Position numbers and translations under genes: made by a program
Notes under the pieces: model-generated
Told to the model about the DNA's origin: nothing
Database searches by the model: none
What the model saw: the letters and a program-made list of their open reading frames with translations, nothing else
Part shown: positions 62,345 to 64,000 of the stretch, piece after piece
How positions within the stretch are numbered: the first letter of the stretch is position 1
Layout: each line of letters starts with the position of its first letter
DNA from: Chitinispirillaceae bacterium
Lineage (GTDB): Bacteria > Fibrobacterota > Chitinivibrionia > Chitinivibrionales > Chitinispirillaceae
Assembly: GCA_016932075.1 (NCBI GenBank)
Contig: JAFGDP010000113.1
Span: forward strand, 75,732 to 139,731
Length of the DNA: 64,000 bases
Direction of reading: 5' to 3'

Positions 62345-64000
62345 ATGAACGCCATTCAACTAACAACCTGTGCCGTTCTTCTTTCATTGTTCTCTGTTTT
62401 GGCCGCTGCTGACACGGCCCCGTATACAGATCTGATCCCCAAATACAACCGGATTCAATCGCCGGTCATGATACGGGTGATTGACAAACCGACGTTAGCC
62501 AGGCTTGACTATGCCGCCTATACCGCCAATCCTATCCGGTTCGATCCTGAAAAACAGAAGCCCAAGAAGCCTGCAAACCCCATGGGCATACAGGACATGA
62601 ACTTCAACGGCGCGCTGAAAAAAGCGGTCGTCCGGGTCGAGGAGACACCGCTCACCAAAGAGGAGATCGCCATGCCCCTGGCCTGGGCGCCGCTCATGAA
62701 CCAGCTGTGGGTGCGCCTCAAGGCTGACGGGCTTCAGCGCCTCGGCTCCAAGATCATAAGTAAAAAATGGGGAGACCCGGACGTTTTCAAGCCGTATCAG
62801 GACATTGCGGCCCTGTATCTGCACAAAAAGGGAGAAACGACCGAATTCTGGGTCAGGATCGAATTCATGCCCTGGGTCAAATTTTTAAAGGGTTTCAGCG
62901 ATGCGGACAAGGACGGATTCAAAGAAGTCTACGGCCTGCTCAATACCGGCACTGTCGACAAGGCGCAGATCGACTCGACGGTCGCCTATATCACCGGCGA
63001 ATATCGTACGCAGCGTCTGTCAAGGGAAGAGGTTGTTGACTGGGCAAACGTTCTTGCCTCGTACTGGTATCCCACGCTCAACACCGACATCGTGGACATG
63101 GGCGGCGCGTCGGAGTGGCCCACGCTTGAGACCGACCGTGCGGCAAAGCGTTTCATGAAAAAGCGGACTATAAAAAATCCGACCGCGGTGATCCGCGGCA
63201 ACCCGCACGGCAAGGTCCTGTACAACGTATTTATCGTCAAGGGTATGGACAAGGCGTCAAAAAAGAAAGAAGAGAAACCTGTTGCACGCGCCAGTGCGGT
63301 AAACGCGATTGATACCACGGTGTCAGAGAACTTCAAGGCGAACAATGCCCGGTTCGCGCGTGAGCTCAAACCGTTCGGCGATTACGCTGCATGGGCAAAG
63401 AAATTGGCGCCGATCCACGACTCGTTTACGAAGGTGCTTGCCGCCGTTCCAAAGGACCAGATGGGGATCCAGGGCAGGGACGGGTGGCTGTTTTTCCGCA
63501 AATCGATTGATTACCTTGTGGCGCCTGACCTGGCCAGCCAGCCGCAGGACAAAAATCCCCTGCCGCACCTCATCGAGTTCAACGCGTACCTGAAAAAACA
63601 CGGCGTCAATTTCCTGTTTGTCGCGGTCCCGTGCAAAGAGGAGTTCTACTATGAAAAACTGGGCATTTCACGGCTGCGTGATACGAACGCTATTATCGCA
63701 CCCTATGGCCGGAAACTCCTGGCCGACCTCCAGAAAAACGGCATCGAGGTGATCGACCTCATGCCCCTGTTTCTCAAAGCCAGGGCCGATGATCCTATTT
63801 CCAGGGAGCCGGTATATCAGCGCCAGGACACGCACTGGACCTATCGCGGGCTCCAGGCTGCGGCACAGGCGATCGCGGACCGGATCAGGAGCTACTCCTG
63901 GTACCAAGCAACCGAACCCAAGATGGAATACACCTTTTTTGATACCACCTGTGTCCGACAGGGCGATATTGTAGAGCGCATACCTGAGGCCGAGCGTACC
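62345..64000 (+). CDS. AlgJ/AlgX-like SGNH protein (3' partial)
   Basis: Open from ATG 62345 to the end of the window (552 codons), so the C-terminus is missing. A signal peptide (TTCAVLLSLFSVLAAA) precedes a large N-terminal domain and an SGNH domain starting near 370. The D495-T-H497 motif (QDTHWTYRG) of AlgX/AlgJ proteins is present; the GDS nucleophile block would lie past the edge. At 186-197 the loop DADKDGFKEVYG looks like a calcium-binding EF-hand/dockerin-type loop. It is the second SGNH partner of the MBOAT gene, separated from the first by the RAYT insertion. Confidence 0.85.
   Translation, partial: MNAIQLTTCAVLLSLFSVLAAADTAPYTDLIPKYNRIQSPVMIRVIDKPTLARLDYAAYTANPIRFDPEKQKPKKPANPMGIQDMNFNGALKKAVVRVEETPLTKEEIAMPLAWAPLMNQLWVRLKADGLQRLGSKIISKKWGDPDVFKPYQDIAALYLHKKGETTEFWVRIEFMPWVKFLKGFSDADKDGFKEVYGLLNTGTVDKAQIDSTVAYITGEYRTQRLSREEVVDWANVLASYWYPTLNTDIVDMGGASEWPTLETDRAAKRFMKKRTIKNPTAVIRGNPHGKVLYNVFIVKGMDKASKKKEEKPVARASAVNAIDTTVSENFKANNARFARELKPFGDYAAWAKKLAPIHDSFTKVLAAVPKDQMGIQGRDGWLFFRKSIDYLVAPDLASQPQDKNPLPHLIEFNAYLKKHGVNFLFVAVPCKEEFYYEKLGISRLRDTNAIIAPYGRKLLADLQKNGIEVIDLMPLFLKARADDPISREPVYQRQDTHWTYRGLQAAAQAIADRIRSYSWYQATEPKMEYTFFDTTCVRQGDIVERIPEAERT

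Noticed and set aside
1..64000. tRNA or rRNA genes
   Set aside because: I looked in the gaps between genes for cloverleaf-like or conserved rRNA sequence and saw none; only a dedicated search could exclude them fully.

Overview
The window is bacterial DNA from a diderm (Gram-negative) organism. Evidence includes Wza/Wzc-type export genes, an OmpA-family porin with thrombospondin type-3 repeats, several lipobox signal peptides, beta-barrel proteins, and an exosortase with a PEP-CTERM substrate. I cannot name the species. The mix of FCB-like and deltaproteobacteria-like families suggests an environmental, biofilm-forming lineage, possibly near Fibrobacterota, but this is inference only.

Region 1 (1-21.2 kb, all + strand, largely start/stop-overlapping genes) is a long exopolysaccharide (EPS) operon. 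It encodes glycosyltransferases, a Wzy/WaaL-type polymerase or ligase, a secreted beta-helix/Calx-beta protein, polysaccharide deacetylases, an F420H2-dehydrogenase-beta-like Fe-S protein, a Wzx flippase, a pyruvyltransferase-like protein, a hexapeptide acyltransferase, a GNAT-like protein and two SGNH-like secreted proteins. It ends in a four-gene block (acyl-AMP ligase, acyl carrier protein, AsnB-type amidotransferase, NadE-type amidase/ligase) and a clear terminator at 21.21 kb.

Region 2 (21.2-22.4 kb) is a small island: a truncated gene remnant and a MntA/HepT (MNT-HEPN) toxin-antitoxin pair lying between two direct copies of a ~95 bp repeat. The second copy is read through as the C-terminus of a VanZ-like gene.

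Region 3 (22.3-37.9 kb) is the exosortase system and the rest of the EPS machinery. It holds a VanZ/LamG-like protein, the exosortase (Cys-Arg-His triad visible), a consensus sigma-54 promoter in front of a PEP-CTERM protein, the PrsK/PrsR two-component system (PrsR has the GAFTGA loop needed for sigma-54 activation), Wzc tyrosine autokinase, Wza exporter, a PEGA-domain Ser/Thr kinase, a priming sugar transferase with an unusual N-terminal domain, and a second VanZ-like paralog. The sequence supports the model that PrsK/PrsR with sigma-54 controls the PEP-CTERM substrate beside its sortase.

Region 4 (37.9-53 kb) is mostly housekeeping: an AAA ATPase, the HrpB helicase, an RlmL-like methyltransferase, an OmpA-TSP3 protein, a macrodomain protein, an operon of a GH57-like protein with degenerate catalytic motifs plus a STAS-membrane protein and a lytic transglycosylase, pyruvate phosphate dikinase with a lysine-rich tail, and a PHP phosphoesterase.

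Region 5 (53-64 kb) is an envelope and secretion locus: two lipoproteins, a predicted beta-barrel protein, an ArnA-like epimerase/decarboxylase, a small secreted protein, and an AlgI-type MBOAT O-acetyltransferase with two AlgJ/AlgX-like SGNH partners. A RAYT (REP-associated tyrosine transposase) with its own palindromic repeats on both sides separates the two SGNH genes; the last gene runs off the window end.
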